Shown: positions 6,666 to 16,413, numbered from the stretch's first letter. The stretch is DNA of 35,789 bases from Chloroflexota bacterium (GCA_011523705.1 WTGC01000189.1:1-35789); one strand, 5' to 3'. Numbers and translations are program-made. Notes: generated by a model from the letters alone, not told the origin.

Positions 6666-8087
6666 TTACAACCCCCGCAGCGTGAAAACTCCCCGCGTAT
6701 TCGTCTGGTAGTGAGCGTAGGCGATGCTGCGGACGCGCCCCGAATCGCCGTCCGTCCCCGCCTCGAATCGCGCGATGAACCGAAAGCCTTCGCCAAGCGC
6801 GTTTTGGTCTTTCCTGATATAACTCCCCGCGTCTTCAGGAAAGCCAAAGACCATGTTCCCCCGCAAGTCCTGCCACTCATTGCCAAGTCTACCATAGACA
6901 TTTATCTCATCGGAAGCTATCGCGGGAGTGATGCCGATGTAACCGTCGGAGTGAGTGAACGACGCGTAGATCCAGCGGTAGTCGCTCGGCCTGAAGTCTG
7001 TATCAAACCGGCCGTAGTTGCCGCCCGGCTGTCCGCCCAGGTAACGACTGGCGATCAGTCGCCAATTTCTGTCTATGTAGTGGTGATCGTGATCAAACGG
7101 AAAATATGACCACGCGCCGTCGTCTAGCCGCATCCTCACCCACTGGTCACCATCCTGTCTGGGGTGATGGTACGCGCCGTTCTCCGTCGCGGAGAACTGG
7201 ATCTGGAAGGACGGCGTCGGGATAGTCTGCGTGGGCGCTGTGGACGCGACAATGAACGAATCGAAATCGATAGTCCATGTTCGGTTGATCTGGTTGAAAT
7301 CCGCCGTTGTCGCCGCGTAGTAAAGCGTGTCGTCGCCGGGCGGGTCGTCCTCGGCGGCGCGAACCCAAACCGTTCCATCGGCGAGCGTGTCGTGAAAGCC
7401 GTCGTAAGAGATAATGTCAGCAGCGCCCGGCGCGTCCGGCGCGGACGCCGAGCGCGTCTTGTACGCCAAGCGATGAGTTAAATCAAAAGATCGAATTTCG
7501 GCGATGCGCCTACCGAGAAGACCGCCCGTGTAAGCGCTGAAGTCAATATCCACGCTTACATCGAACTGCCCCCCGCCAAGAGGGATGAAAAATTGATGGG
7601 GGACGATGAGCACTTGGTTGGTCTCAGTGCGTCCTATGATTATCTCGCGGTAAGCGCCGTCGCGCTCGCTGTTAGTCCTCAGCCGCAAGCCAGTTGTGGG
7701 CGGCGACAGCGTGTCTCCCGCTTCAGCGGCGGTGAGTTGGTGCCAGTCGTCCGCGAATATCGAATAGATATAATCGATAGTCGGTTCCCGGTTTGTGATG
7801 TCGCGGAGCTTCAGTGTGATGGTCAGCAGATCTGCTGTGGAGAGAAAAGCTTCCGTGAAGGCGTTATTCGCTGGCAGCAGCGCGACATTGCGCGGATCGG
7901 TGAAGCGCCAGCCCGTTGTAAGCATGGACGCCTGAGCGAGATCCAGTGTGATTTTGTCGCCGATAAGCTCGCCGAGTTCGGTCAGAGGAACGCCTACGGT
8001 ATCCTCTGTCATCGCGTGCGCTTTAGCGACGCCATACAACGGATTTTGGTTATCGTAGCGCCTCTCGATTGCGCCTAATCGCGTCAT
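6666..8087 (-). CDS. Tail fibre or baseplate-distal protein
   Basis: 473 residues, almost entirely beta-prone, with no signal peptide. Repeated Asp/Gly/aromatic stretches (for example DGAWSYFPF, NYGRFDTDF, DGYIGITPAIASDE) are typical of receptor-binding or fibre proteins. It follows two other fibre genes in the same direction and precedes the 265-residue methyltransferase with a 1-base gap. The ribosome site GGTAGG precedes the ATG. A 53-base repeat lies between it and the fibre gene upstream. Exact fold is unknown; a host-recognition role is inferred from order and composition. Confidence 0.7.
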   Translation of the reverse strand: MTRLGAIERRYDNQNPLYGVAKAHAMTEDTVGVPLTELGELIGDKITLDLAQASMLTTGWRFTDPRNVALLPANNAFTEAFLSTADLLTITLKLRDITNREPTIDYIYSIFADDWHQLTAAEAGDTLSPPTTGLRLRTNSERDGAYREIIIGRTETNQVLIVPHQFFIPLGGGQFDVSVDIDFSAYTGGLLGRRIAEIRSFDLTHRLAYKTRSASAPDAPGAADIISYDGFHDTLADGTVWVRAAEDDPPGDDTLYYAATTADFNQINRTWTIDFDSFIVASTAPTQTIPTPSFQIQFSATENGAYHHPRQDGDQWVRMRLDDGAWSYFPFDHDHHYIDRNWRLIASRYLGGQPGGNYGRFDTDFRPSDYRWIYASFTHSDGYIGITPAIASDEINVYGRLGNEWQDLRGNMVFGFPEDAGSYIRKDQNALGEGFRFIARFEAGTDGDSGRVRSIAYAHYQTNTRGVFTLRGL

Positions 8088-8112
8088 TCGCCTACCGCCC
8101 TTACACAGGCTG

Positions 8113-8165
8113 TATCAGCCTATATGACAAGCCACACCCTTCAAATCCGCCACGGTGGCGGATTT
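8113..8165. repeat. 53-bp intergenic repeat with 11-bp palindrome, copy 1
   Basis: Identical at 51 of 53 positions to 24536-24588. It contains arms AAATCCGCCAC and GTGGCGGATTT around a single base. On the transcribed strand the hairpin comes first, then GAAGGGTGTGGCTTGTCATATAGGC. It fills the gap between the fibre gene ending at 8185 and the one starting at 8087. There is no long T-run, so it is at best a weak terminator; a protein-binding palindrome is equally possible. Confidence 0.85.
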
Positions 8166-8184
8166 AGCATGCGTTTCCGTGATA

Positions 8185-9393
8185 CTACGGCGTCTCTACT
8201 ATTGTGAATACGAATGTTTCAGGGTCCGACCCTCGGTTGCCTAGCGTCCCCATGCTATATGTCCGCATGTCAGTCTGCCTGTCCCACTCGTCGACTTGCT
8301 GACCGCCTTCGCCGATGACGGACTGCAAGATGTGGCCTGCCGGAAGCGTGATAAATCGATAATCTCTGCCCCGCGCTTGCGCGCCGCGCAAGATAAACGC
8401 TTGACCAACTGGCACATCTAGCCCCGTGCTTCCTCTGGGGCTGCTCCCGTCAGCGTTGCCGCTATGCCCCCATGTAACGCTGACCTCAGCCGCGCGCGCG
8501 GCGGCGCCGATGCGATTGCGAAACGCAAGCGCTTGCGCGGGAGTGTCGGATTGCAGCCATGCGGGTAGGATGCTGTCATCGGTTATCGTGTGCCCTTGCG
8601 ACGTCACTATTCCGATAGCGGCGCGCCAAGCGGCTTGCTTCACCGCGTCGCCCGCGTCTATCTGCCCCGATGTGATACCGCTAGAGGGCACTAGCCGCGC
8701 GATGACAGCCGCCGCGAGTTTCGCAGCCTCGATACTTCCGTCGGGGATGATGTACTCGAAATCCGCGTAAGATCCGCTGTTCTGCTGTATCTCTACGCGG
8801 TAACTCCCGGTCGAGGGCTCCTGAGTGGTGACGCGGCGCGCGCGCGCCTGCGCATCGGCTAGGTAGTAGTAGCTGTGTCCAGGTTCAGCGTTCTGCGGGC
8901 TACCTATCCGCGTCCACTGCTCAGAGGCGCCAGGGTAAGCGGCTGAGACGCTGCCATTGACCAGGACGGCGGCGCGCCACCTGGACGGATCCTGACCGTC
9001 GTCCAAACGCAGCAGGATGTAATGATCCCCCGCCGCCGGGTTGCCGAAGGAAAACGCGCCGTGAACGTCTTGCCGCTGCGTCGGCGCGGCTGAGACGAAT
9101 CGCAGGCCCGCTATATGCCGCGTGATATAGACGGCGTCGGGGTACGCCCACTCAGGCGTTCCGTCCGTGAGTCCTACCGCGTCCAGCTGGAGACGCAAAT
9201 GCGCGAGCTGAAGCTCGGCGGCGCGGATCTGCGTTTCGAGATAAAGAATCCAGTCGTCGACGCTGTTGCCGCTGGGAGGCGGGACAGAAACGCTTGAGCG
9301 GACTTCCGCAGCGAGCGCTATCGGCTGCGGATTCGCCGTGCGCAGGCCAGTAGGGAGTTGGATAGGATTCGACTGAACGGGCAGCGTAGGCAT
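8185..9393 (-). CDS. Tail fibre protein
   Basis: 402 residues. A Pro-rich N-terminus (1-40), a helix likely to coil as a trimer (about 45-70, WILYLETQIRAAELQLAHLR), a beta domain (about 80-200), a short Ala-rich helical region with GSIEAAKLAAAVIARLV (about 222-240) of the kind seen in fibre linkers, and a beta tip at about 300-402. This layered build fits a trimeric fibre. It begins two bases after the collagen-like fibre ends at 9395 and probably extends that structure. Sequence family is not recognised beyond the fibre-like layout. Confidence 0.7.
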   Translation of the reverse strand: MPTLPVQSNPIQLPTGLRTANPQPIALAAEVRSSVSVPPPSGNSVDDWILYLETQIRAAELQLAHLRLQLDAVGLTDGTPEWAYPDAVYITRHIAGLRFVSAAPTQRQDVHGAFSFGNPAAGDHYILLRLDDGQDPSRWRAAVLVNGSVSAAYPGASEQWTRIGSPQNAEPGHSYYYLADAQARARRVTTQEPSTGSYRVEIQQNSGSYADFEYIIPDGSIEAAKLAAAVIARLVPSSGITSGQIDAGDAVKQAAWRAAIGIVTSQGHTITDDSILPAWLQSDTPAQALAFRNRIGAAARAAEVSVTWGHSGNADGSSPRGSTGLDVPVGQAFILRGAQARGRDYRFITLPAGHILQSVIGEGGQQVDEWDRQTDMRTYSMGTLGNRGSDPETFVFTIVETP

Positions 9394-9394
9394 T

Positions 9395-11047
9395 TTATGT
9401 GCTGACCTCTATCACAGTGCCATTGTAGTCGCTGCCAACTGCGTTAGCGGCGGCGAACAGGTAGAATCTGTACTCCACCGACGGCGCGCCCAGCGACCTT
9501 GTCACGGCGTCGTCTATGGTCGCCGTGATGTTGAATCCGTCTTGCGTCCAGCGCACTGGCTGAAGATCGGACGAGGGGACAGCCCAATAGAGGCGGTGCA
9601 TGCCAGCGCCTATCCCGCTGACCGTCCATTGCCCGGCGGCTCCATGCCGCGCCGCTATATCATCGTCCGCGAACGCTATGTCACCGGCGTCCTCGGCTGC
9701 GGCAATCGCCCCGAAATGCGTTTGCATCGTCACCGCTTGCGCCTGAATCCTAAAGTCCTGGTAAGCAACCGGGGCGTCTGTTCCCGGAGTCTGTCCGTCC
9801 TCATAGACCTCAGCTCGGATGGTGTAAATGTCCCCCGCGTTCGCGAGCGCCGTATTGTCCGGTATGCTTATCTCCCCGCTTGCATGGTCGTGGTTGCCAG
9901 TGAAATCCGTAGCCGCTATAAGAACAGTAGGGTTGTTTGGCGTTTGCGCCGTCCCCCGAAAGCCGACTATCCGCGCCGCTTCGACATGCCCCGTTTGCCC
10001 CAGTCTGAGCGTGTAGCGATACGTCTCGTCGTTCAAGTCTGTCCCAGGCGCGACGCGCTCAGGCCCGGAGACGTCAAATGTCGTGATAGAGGGCTGAACG
10101 CCAATCAGCGCCGACTGCGATAGGTAGGTAAACCCCGTCTCGTCGGCTTTTCGGACGAGCACATGCATCCTGTTAGCCGCCGCCTGCGCGGGAAGTCCGA
10201 GCTTATCCACTACCTCTGCCAGCGTGTACGGATCCAGCGCGGCAGGATCCAGCGTGTCGAATTCATCTGTGTCAGCGCCGATACGCACGAGGTGTCTTGC
10301 GGTCGGCGCGGCGTCTATGCCGTCTAGGTCGGTAGGCTCAACGCTGGTGATGCCGCCGCCGCTGTCGCTATCGCCGGCGGCTACTGTCCCCGGCTGCCAG
10401 CGCGAATTCGAAGACGACCATACTAGCGCCTGCCCATCCGAGGCGCCGCCTTGCGGGAGATTCGTAAGACTCAGGACGCCCAGGACATAGGATGCGACTA
10501 CGGACGCGCGGACGCCGCGCGCGCCCCCGTCTGAGTCATCTCGGATCGTGAAGGCGTCGTTAGCCGCGAGCGCGGTAGTCGGGTCAACGACCGCTACGAT
10601 ACGAACAAAGGATTCGGCCAGCTGGCGCGCGGTTATGACCTTGTTCCCATTCGAGTCGGACACATCCTGGAATAGGATCCTGTCATTCGACTGCACGACC
10701 GTTTCAAGCGCTGTTACCGCGCTGACAGTGAATGAGGGGCCAGGTTCGCCCCTCGCGCCCGCGGCGCCTGCAGGCCCCTGAACTGCGTCCGTGCGCGGCG
10801 CCCAGTCAGCAGCCGCATGCGTGGAGTCGCCGATGTATGTTTGGAACGTCGGATTGGCGGCGCTGCCTAGAATGATCGCTAGCGAGCGATCTGTGATGAA
10901 CTGCTGTAACCGCGCCGCGCCGTTAGCGGCGTCGGTGAAATATGTGTTGCGCGCGGCTGCGTTGGCGAAAATATCAGGGGGGCGGCGAAGGTGAAGGCCG
11001 CCGCCGCCGCTTCCCGCGCCTATCAGCGTGGCGCTGTCAGTAGCCAT
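9395..11047 (-). CDS. Collagen-like tail fibre protein
   Basis: 550 residues. Near residue 90 there is a short collagen-like G-x-y run (GPAGAAGARGEPGPS). Beta and linker segments follow, with a Thr/Asp-rich stretch around 250 typical of phage fibres. The last 108 residues (443-550) form a domain that is clearly related to the C-terminal half of the head connector at 19780-20460: HFG near its start, then a V-SGI--G--RLYWA-P block and a matching strand order. The start has AGGAGT. Function: side or central fibre binding the cell surface; assignment is by composition and order. Confidence 0.75.
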   Translation of the reverse strand: MATDSATLIGAGSGGGGLHLRRPPDIFANAAARNTYFTDAANGAARLQQFITDRSLAIILGSAANPTFQTYIGDSTHAAADWAPRTDAVQGPAGAAGARGEPGPSFTVSAVTALETVVQSNDRILFQDVSDSNGNKVITARQLAESFVRIVAVVDPTTALAANDAFTIRDDSDGGARGVRASVVASYVLGVLSLTNLPQGGASDGQALVWSSSNSRWQPGTVAAGDSDSGGGITSVEPTDLDGIDAAPTARHLVRIGADTDEFDTLDPAALDPYTLAEVVDKLGLPAQAAANRMHVLVRKADETGFTYLSQSALIGVQPSITTFDVSGPERVAPGTDLNDETYRYTLRLGQTGHVEAARIVGFRGTAQTPNNPTVLIAATDFTGNHDHASGEISIPDNTALANAGDIYTIRAEVYEDGQTPGTDAPVAYQDFRIQAQAVTMQTHFGAIAAAEDAGDIAFADDDIAARHGAAGQWTVSGIGAGMHRLYWAVPSSDLQPVRWTQDGFNITATIDDAVTRSLGAPSVEYRFYLFAAANAVGSDYNGTVIEVST

Positions 11048-11055
11048 TTTGACTC

Positions 11056-11331
11056 CTATGGAGCGCGGGCGCTATCGAGCAGGCGCGCGACTGCCCCCGC
11101 GCTTCCTCCCGTGAGACGATAGGGTATCTCGGCCTGGGAGTGAAACGCTTTGACGCCCGACGCGGTGAATGTGACGTCGGTGTCTTGCCATGTCGTCGGG
11201 CTGCCGGGCTGCTGAATCTGAAGCGTCCAGGTTCCGCCCGCATGTCTCGAGAGTTGGATAAGCGCCGTTCGGCCTGGCGCATGGAATTCGCGCCCTGTGG
11301 TCTGCGTCGCCGCGAGTATGTCAATCGCCAT
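11056..11331 (-). CDS. Small virion-associated protein
   Basis: 91 residues, beta-rich (GRTALIQLSRHAGG, TWTLQIQQPGS, DVTFTASGVKAF) with a C-terminal GGSAGAVARLL segment. It resembles the small beta proteins often encoded just before fibre genes, which cap or decorate the fibre base. The start has GAGAGGATG. It opens the fibre block after a 102-base gap that holds a possible promoter. No family is recognised. Confidence 0.6.
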   Translation of the reverse strand: MAIDILAATQTTGREFHAPGRTALIQLSRHAGGTWTLQIQQPGSPTTWQDTDVTFTASGVKAFHSQAEIPYRLTGGSAGAVARLLDSARAP

Positions 11332-11404
11332 TACATCCTCTCATAGCGGCCCTTCCCCTCCACCGCGCCACACATGCTGCCGTTGCGAAAGAGCCGCCAG
11401 AAGC

Positions 11405-11413
11405 AGTATAACA
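11405..11413 (-). promoter_or_regulatory. Possible extended -10 promoter before the fibre genes
   Basis: On the minus strand TGTTATACT gives a TGn-TATACT extended -10 element in the 102-base gap between the hub-like tail gene (ends 11434) and the small protein at 11331. No good -35 box lies at 16-18 bases. Extended -10 promoters can act without one, so a local start for the fibre genes is possible but weakly supported. Confidence 0.3.
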
Positions 11414-11433
11414 CGAACGGTAATTCCTGATTC

Positions 11434-13140
11434 TCACCGCATGTTTGCGGCCGCAAGATATGCGTTGGTCATATACGGACTAGAGTATGTCTGATAACCC
11501 GATATTCTAGCTTGACATATAATCCATCCTTCATGTTGCCCCACATCATCACTCCGAGCGTCGGCGAAGGCTGCCCAACTTGTCGGCGGGGATGTATCGA
11601 ACAAAAGCCGCTTTTGCGTTCCAACCTCGCTTATGATAGCTCCACCATTAACTACCGCCGAAATGTCTGCTCCAACGTAATTATCCCTGAAAACGGCGGG
11701 CGCGTCAGGCGCCAGACCTAATGTTGCGTTCACCCCATATTGGAAATACCGCCCAATGCCGGAGCTGAAAAATGGCTGCGTGATAGTCAGATTCACTATC
11801 GCGGCGCGAACAGGCAGGGAAATAATTTCGTCTCCCATATCAGATGTCAAGACAATACGGATGTCGTAAATATTTTCGGATGGAACCAAAAATGTATCCG
11901 TTAAATACCCATTTTCTCCTGGTCTCACGGTTTTTGCTGTGGTGTAAGCGCCTGCCGTATGCAATTTATACTGGATTTTGTATCCAGTAAGTCTTCTGTT
12001 CTCCTGTCCCCCCGTCCTGGGGAGGTAAAAGTATATACTGACTTCCTTTCGCATCACGGTAGCGATGCTTAGGCCAATATTCTCATGCGTTCCGACCTCC
12101 CGTATTAGCGTTCGCATTTTCAGTCGGTTTCCACTCACAGCCTCATAGGATGTATTTATCGCTTCTCCTGGGACGAGTTCTGATCCGTCGTAAAAAGCCA
12201 CTTCCGTGCGACTCCCATAATACAGCGATCGAAGAATGCCTGCTTCTTGCCTACTGGCGCTAGACGCAAAAAGACCTAGGTACCCTAGCGTGTCGGCGAC
12301 ACGAAAACGCTCTTCATATAGATTCGCTAGAGATGTCAGCACTTCACTAATATATATATCCTCTACAAATTCCAACGACTCCGTGAAAGGTAATGTCCCC
12401 TCTCTGTTGATAGAATCTTGGTTTACTTGTGATGCCCCCCCGAACCGTATGGAGTTTGCCAGTAGAATATTTTCAGGACGCGAGACAGTAAATTTTATCA
12501 GGCTGTCAATAAATCTCCCGCTTCTTTGTTCCGCGCTGAAAACCAATTCTGAAGCGGACGCATGAGCGCGCGAATGTATTTGCAGCGCGCCGTTAGGCGC
12601 TTCGGACAGATATGTGTTTGTGTTAAGGCACAATCTGTTCACAGCGCTTAAAAGACTCTCGCCTGATTTGCCTAGAATTTTTGGCGTTGTTGAATTTCCG
12701 ACTAACGCGACTACATCTGTTTCTATCTGAACTCCACTCAGCCCAGCAGCGGCAAGTAAGTCGCGTGATTTTTGATCCAGAGAATTTCCTCTTACAACAG
12801 TGACGTCGTTAGCGAGTTTGGCTGACTGCAATTTGGACAGATTGCCAATAGCGGTCAATTTTAGTCGCTTGCGCCGCCCTTGCTGAACTATTTCAGGGGC
12901 GCGCGCCGTACCTGTCCACAGCGTGATGCCGTCCCACAGCATGCGGATGCCGTAGCCCGTCTTTATCTCCGCGTCGTCGTCGTCCAGCGTGAGCAGCGCT
13001 GTAAGCGATCCCGCAGCCGCCTCTATCAGCTGCGCCGATTGCGGCACGCCGTAGCTGGCTTTGCAGCGCAGCGCGCGCGCGCTGATATCCGTCTCGAACG
13101 TTCCATCCCCGTCCGTGTCCAGCAGCAGCGAAAGCGTCAT
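11434..13140 (-). CDS. Tail hub / phage tail protein with Fn3-like part
   Basis: 568 residues. It follows the tape measure with an ATGA overlap, where siphoviruses encode distal tail and hub proteins. The N-terminal 110 residues are a beta domain with DTDGDGTFETD; the middle (about 110-290) has the GKSGESLLSAVNRLC region of hub-like proteins; residues about 375-450 resemble a fibronectin III domain (GYKIQYKLH, YDIRIVLTS). Base composition breaks inside the gene: the first 90 codons are very GC-rich (42 of 60 bases at 13021-13080) while the rest is much poorer (24 of 60 at 11881-11940), pointing to a recombined C-terminal part. The call rests on order more than on motifs. Confidence 0.7.
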   Translation of the reverse strand: MTLSLLLDTDGDGTFETDISARALRCKASYGVPQSAQLIEAAAGSLTALLTLDDDDAEIKTGYGIRMLWDGITLWTGTARAPEIVQQGRRKRLKLTAIGNLSKLQSAKLANDVTVVRGNSLDQKSRDLLAAAGLSGVQIETDVVALVGNSTTPKILGKSGESLLSAVNRLCLNTNTYLSEAPNGALQIHSRAHASASELVFSAEQRSGRFIDSLIKFTVSRPENILLANSIRFGGASQVNQDSINREGTLPFTESLEFVEDIYISEVLTSLANLYEERFRVADTLGYLGLFASSASRQEAGILRSLYYGSRTEVAFYDGSELVPGEAINTSYEAVSGNRLKMRTLIREVGTHENIGLSIATVMRKEVSIYFYLPRTGGQENRRLTGYKIQYKLHTAGAYTTAKTVRPGENGYLTDTFLVPSENIYDIRIVLTSDMGDEIISLPVRAAIVNLTITQPFFSSGIGRYFQYGVNATLGLAPDAPAVFRDNYVGADISAVVNGGAIISEVGTQKRLLFDTSPPTSWAAFADARSDDVGQHEGWIICQARISGYQTYSSPYMTNAYLAAANMR

Positions 13141-16028
13141 ACGGCATACCCCCTCAGCCGCGCCTTCACAACAGCGTCGGCCGCCGCGTCAACGAAGTCG
13201 TCAAAGACATAAGCGCCTTCGTTGACATGGATGTGAATATCGCCGCCCATAGCGCCCGCGCGGACGCCTCCCGACATTGCGGGCGCTACATCCCGGAAGG
13301 CTGCCCGCATAGTCGCGCCAAGACGCGAAAGGGGCAACACAATCTCAGGCTCCACCTCGGCGAGCAGCGCGCGAGTCGGATTCGTGAATATCCCGCCCGC
13401 GTGAGCGCCATAGGTATCACCGTGTTCGTCCGTGCTACGATCGCCCGAACGCTCTCTACGCTCGCGCTCACGCGCGCGCTCTTTTCTGCGTTCCTCCGCG
13501 TCCTGGCGTCTGACCCAATCTGGATCGCCCTGACCTGGCAATGTCGGCGGCGCGCCCGTGTATTCATGCCCCTGATACCCCGGGAACAGACCAACGAAAT
13601 TGTCCTTCCCCGTGCGGTTGCCCTCGTCGTCTCGCCCCTGAACATCGTGCGTTCCGCCAAATCCGACGTAATTTCCTTCCGCGTCGTAAGACAGCGAGTA
13701 ATGTCCCTCTTCGTTGAGCTGCGACACATCCGCGTTACTCGCCCAGTTCGCTAGAGGATCGTAAGTTGAACCGCCGGGTTGAGCGCTATTCCAACTCGCG
13801 ACTGAAGCGGCTATCCTTCCGTCCAGCGCATTTAGCATCGTCTCCCAGGACTCGCTAATCGCAACCCCGGCCGCCTGGTACATGTTGACGATGTTCGATG
13901 TATGAACGCCCGTAGTCTCCTCTAGCTTAGCCAAGTCAGCCGCGATGCCTTCCGGGCCTGCCTCCGCTTCGATGTTCGCCGCCATGTCGCTCACGGCTGT
14001 ATCTATATCGGCAACATCCGTTTCCATATCGCCAAGTGGCGTAGATGCGTTGGTCTGCAGCTCTCCAATGACCGTAGGAATATCGTCCCTGGCGTCTCCA
14101 AATGTCGTCTCCAAATCGCCGACGGCTGTATCTATATCGCCGACATTTGAGGCAATGTCGGCAAGAGGCGTTTCAGTATTTGTGTTCATCGCTACGGTGT
14201 CGTCTTTGATCTCCCCGGTCTTCGCCTTGACAGCCGCCGCCGTAGCGTCGGCCTGCTCCTTGAGCGTCTTGTAGCCCTCTTCGACGTAGCCGACTTCCTC
14301 AAATGACTCGTCCGCGTACTCTACGATTTTCTCTGTGTTCGTCATCCAGTTTTCGCGCAGTTCATCTAGCGCCGACTTGCCCTCCGTCGACATAGTAGTA
14401 GTCGCCGTCTCCATGTCTGACATAGCCTGCACATAGACGACCGCTTCAGACTTCGCGGTTGACGCGAGCTCCTCAGCCGCAGTCTCGACCTTGGGGAGCT
14501 CGAGTTCGGCGGTCTCTGATGTGTCCTCTAGCGCGTCGGGAACCTCCACGCCGAAGAGGCCCAGGACGGGCCCGGCTATGTCTAGTATCCTCTCGGCGAC
14601 GCCTTGAAATTTTTCCTTGATCCAGTCCCATGCGATGCCCCAGACTTCGGATATGTACGATATGCCCTTGACCAGCGCGCCGCCCGGAAGCAGCCAGCCG
14701 AGTTTTGAGGAATATAGCCCGGTGATGAAATTAACCGGGCCCTCGAATGCGGATTTCACCTTCGGCCAAATCTCATCCCAATTTTTCCACAGATAGATAG
14801 CCGCCGCCGTGAGCGCGCCTATCGCGGTGATGACCAGCCCGGCGGGGCCTAGCATAAAGCGCAGCGCGGCGCCCGCCGCGTACATAGCCGTTGACGACAC
14901 TCCAAGCGCGACGCTCTTTGCCGTCTGCGCCGTAGTGAAAATCGCGGTTTGAAGCGACACGCCTTTCATCGCCGTCGCCATTTGAGCCATGCCTAGCGCG
15001 CCCGTCCCAAGCGATGCGCCGAATGTCGCCATGGGGCCGACCGTGTTTACGAGGCCGCCCGCGAACTCGCCGACTCGGATTTTCATCATCTCTATCTTGT
15101 CCGCCGCGGTGACCGAATGTCCGTACATAGTCTCAGTGGCGCCGGATGCGTTTTCCATAGCGGTCACGACGGCTTTGCCCGCCTCGTCTCCCTGGCGCGC
15201 GAAGGCGACAAAGCGCGTAGCGCCTTCCGCGCCGAGTAGCTCAGTCGCTATCCTCAGCGCTTCCGTCTCGCTATCCGCGTTTCGCAGCGCGGGAACGAGC
15301 GCCTCGAATACATCCTTGCCCTGCATCCCCGCCTCGGATGCCTCTCGAAACGCCCTGTTCAGTCCAGGCATTACACGACTTACGTCCACGCCTGCCATGT
15401 GCATCTGCGACATCAGCGCTACGGATTCGTCAAGCGAAAATCCTGCGGTCTGAAGGACAGAACCATAGGTCTGCGTAAGTCCTGACAGCTTCTCGATTTC
15501 GATTCCACTAGCCTGAGACGCGGCGACAAATCTATCGAAATAATCGCCGGCTTGAGACGCCTCGATATTGAAGAACGACATGGCGCGCCCGATATTATCC
15601 ATCGCCGCGACGCCGTCCCCCCCGGTAGCCTCGGAATATTGGATAGCTTTCAGCGCCGTTTCTTCTAGCGCGTCGCCAGTCAGCCCGAATCGAGTGTTCA
15701 GGTCAGCTATCGCAGACGACACCAACTCCGCGCTGGCTGTGGTCTGCCCAAACAGCGTGTCAAATGACGCCTGCAGGCCGAGCAACTGCTCGCCCGTAGC
15801 GCCCGTCCCGGCCTGAATAGTCCCATAGGCCGTATTTATATCTTCAGACGCTTTGAATGCGGCGGCGCCAATCGCCGCTAATCCAAGCAGCGCGCCGCCC
15901 GCGAATTTTTGTCCGATCCTGTTGCCCTTTTTCTCAACGCGCCCCTCCGCCGCGTCCAGATCGGCATCAAGTTTCGTAGCGTCCGCGCCGACTTCAACTA
16001 TCAGGTTGCCAAGCTTGCCCATTACCAT
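13137..16028 (-). CDS. Tail tape measure protein, TP901 type
   Basis: 963 residues from the ATG at 16028, which has GGGGCAG upstream; the open frame starts slightly earlier without a ribosome site. After a short LIVEVGADATKLDADL start typical of tape measures, residues about 70-330 form the TP901 core (FDTLFGQTTASAELV, FNIEASQAG, GVDVSRVMPGLN). Hydrophobic helices at about 345-440 (with AALRFMLGPAGLVITAIG and LWKNWDEIWPKV) fit the part that enters the membrane. Repeated DIDTAV units at about 640-700 are a coiled ruler. A charged E/R segment and a gly-rich end follow. At about 0.15 nm per residue the tail would be about 140 nm. The start overlaps the gpT-like frame. Confidence 0.93.
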   Translation of the reverse strand: MVMGKLGNLIVEVGADATKLDADLDAAEGRVEKKGNRIGQKFAGGALLGLAAIGAAAFKASEDINTAYGTIQAGTGATGEQLLGLQASFDTLFGQTTASAELVSSAIADLNTRFGLTGDALEETALKAIQYSEATGGDGVAAMDNIGRAMSFFNIEASQAGDYFDRFVAASQASGIEIEKLSGLTQTYGSVLQTAGFSLDESVALMSQMHMAGVDVSRVMPGLNRAFREASEAGMQGKDVFEALVPALRNADSETEALRIATELLGAEGATRFVAFARQGDEAGKAVVTAMENASGATETMYGHSVTAADKIEMMKIRVGEFAGGLVNTVGPMATFGASLGTGALGMAQMATAMKGVSLQTAIFTTAQTAKSVALGVSSTAMYAAGAALRFMLGPAGLVITAIGALTAAAIYLWKNWDEIWPKVKSAFEGPVNFITGLYSSKLGWLLPGGALVKGISYISEVWGIAWDWIKEKFQGVAERILDIAGPVLGLFGVEVPDALEDTSETAELELPKVETAAEELASTAKSEAVVYVQAMSDMETATTTMSTEGKSALDELRENWMTNTEKIVEYADESFEEVGYVEEGYKTLKEQADATAAAVKAKTGEIKDDTVAMNTNTETPLADIASNVGDIDTAVGDLETTFGDARDDIPTVIGELQTNASTPLGDMETDVADIDTAVSDMAANIEAEAGPEGIAADLAKLEETTGVHTSNIVNMYQAAGVAISESWETMLNALDGRIAASVASWNSAQPGGSTYDPLANWASNADVSQLNEEGHYSLSYDAEGNYVGFGGTHDVQGRDDEGNRTGKDNFVGLFPGYQGHEYTGAPPTLPGQGDPDWVRRQDAEERRKERARERERRERSGDRSTDEHGDTYGAHAGGIFTNPTRALLAEVEPEIVLPLSRLGATMRAAFRDVAPAMSGGVRAGAMGGDIHIHVNEGAYVFDDFVDAAADAVVKARLRGYAV

Positions 16029-16413
16029 TTTTCTGCCCCACTTCGTCCAACATCCATTCCGGCAGCATCCCAAGCATGTAGAATTTTCTTATCCATTCGT
16101 CACGTGACATTTCTTCTTCGTCCGCGGCAATGGACGGCGCGTCTCCCGATGCCAGATCTTCCCACTCTGAAAGCGTCTGCTCCGCTTCCCGCCCGCGCAT
16201 AGTGGCGCCGATCGCATTGTAGCGCCAGATTGCATGCCTTGCGTCAAGCCGCGCCGTATCGGAACGGTAGCGCTCCAAATCGCGAATAGGCGTAGTCTCA
16301 AACTCTTCCGCGTCTATCCCGTAGTAGTGTCTGAGCGTGCTCCTGAAGAGTCCCCAGTCTACATCTCGATCGAAGCGGTCGTCTGAGTCGCGCTCGGTTC
16401 TTCCCTTGTCCAA
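15994..16413 (-). CDS. Tail assembly chaperone, frameshift extension (gpT-like)
   Basis: About 139 residues, open in the -1 frame relative to the gpG-like gene and overlapping its end. It has no good start of its own (the first possible codon is a TTG right in the slippery run), as expected if it is made only as a G-T fusion. The product is acidic and helical (WGLFRSTLRHYYGIDAEEF, DEWIRKFYMLGMLPEWMLDE), matching the tape-measure-binding extension of lambda-type chaperones. It overlaps the start of the tape measure gene, the usual order. Confidence 0.85.
   Translation of the reverse strand: MDKGRTERDSDDRFDRDVDWGLFRSTLRHYYGIDAEEFETTPIRDLERYRSDTARLDARHAIWRYNAIGATMRGREAEQTLSEWEDLASGDAPSIAADEEEMSRDEWIRKFYMLGMLPEWMLDEVGQKNGNGQAWQPDS

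Noticed and set aside
6665..6901. 79-residue N-terminal extension of the SPPY methyltransferase
   Set aside because: It is the out-of-frame shadow of the fibre gene; the motif-bearing protein starts one base after the fibre stop.
8113..8165. 53-bp repeat as a clear promoter
   Set aside because: TTGTCA is present but no acceptable -10 lies 16-18 bases downstream in either copy.
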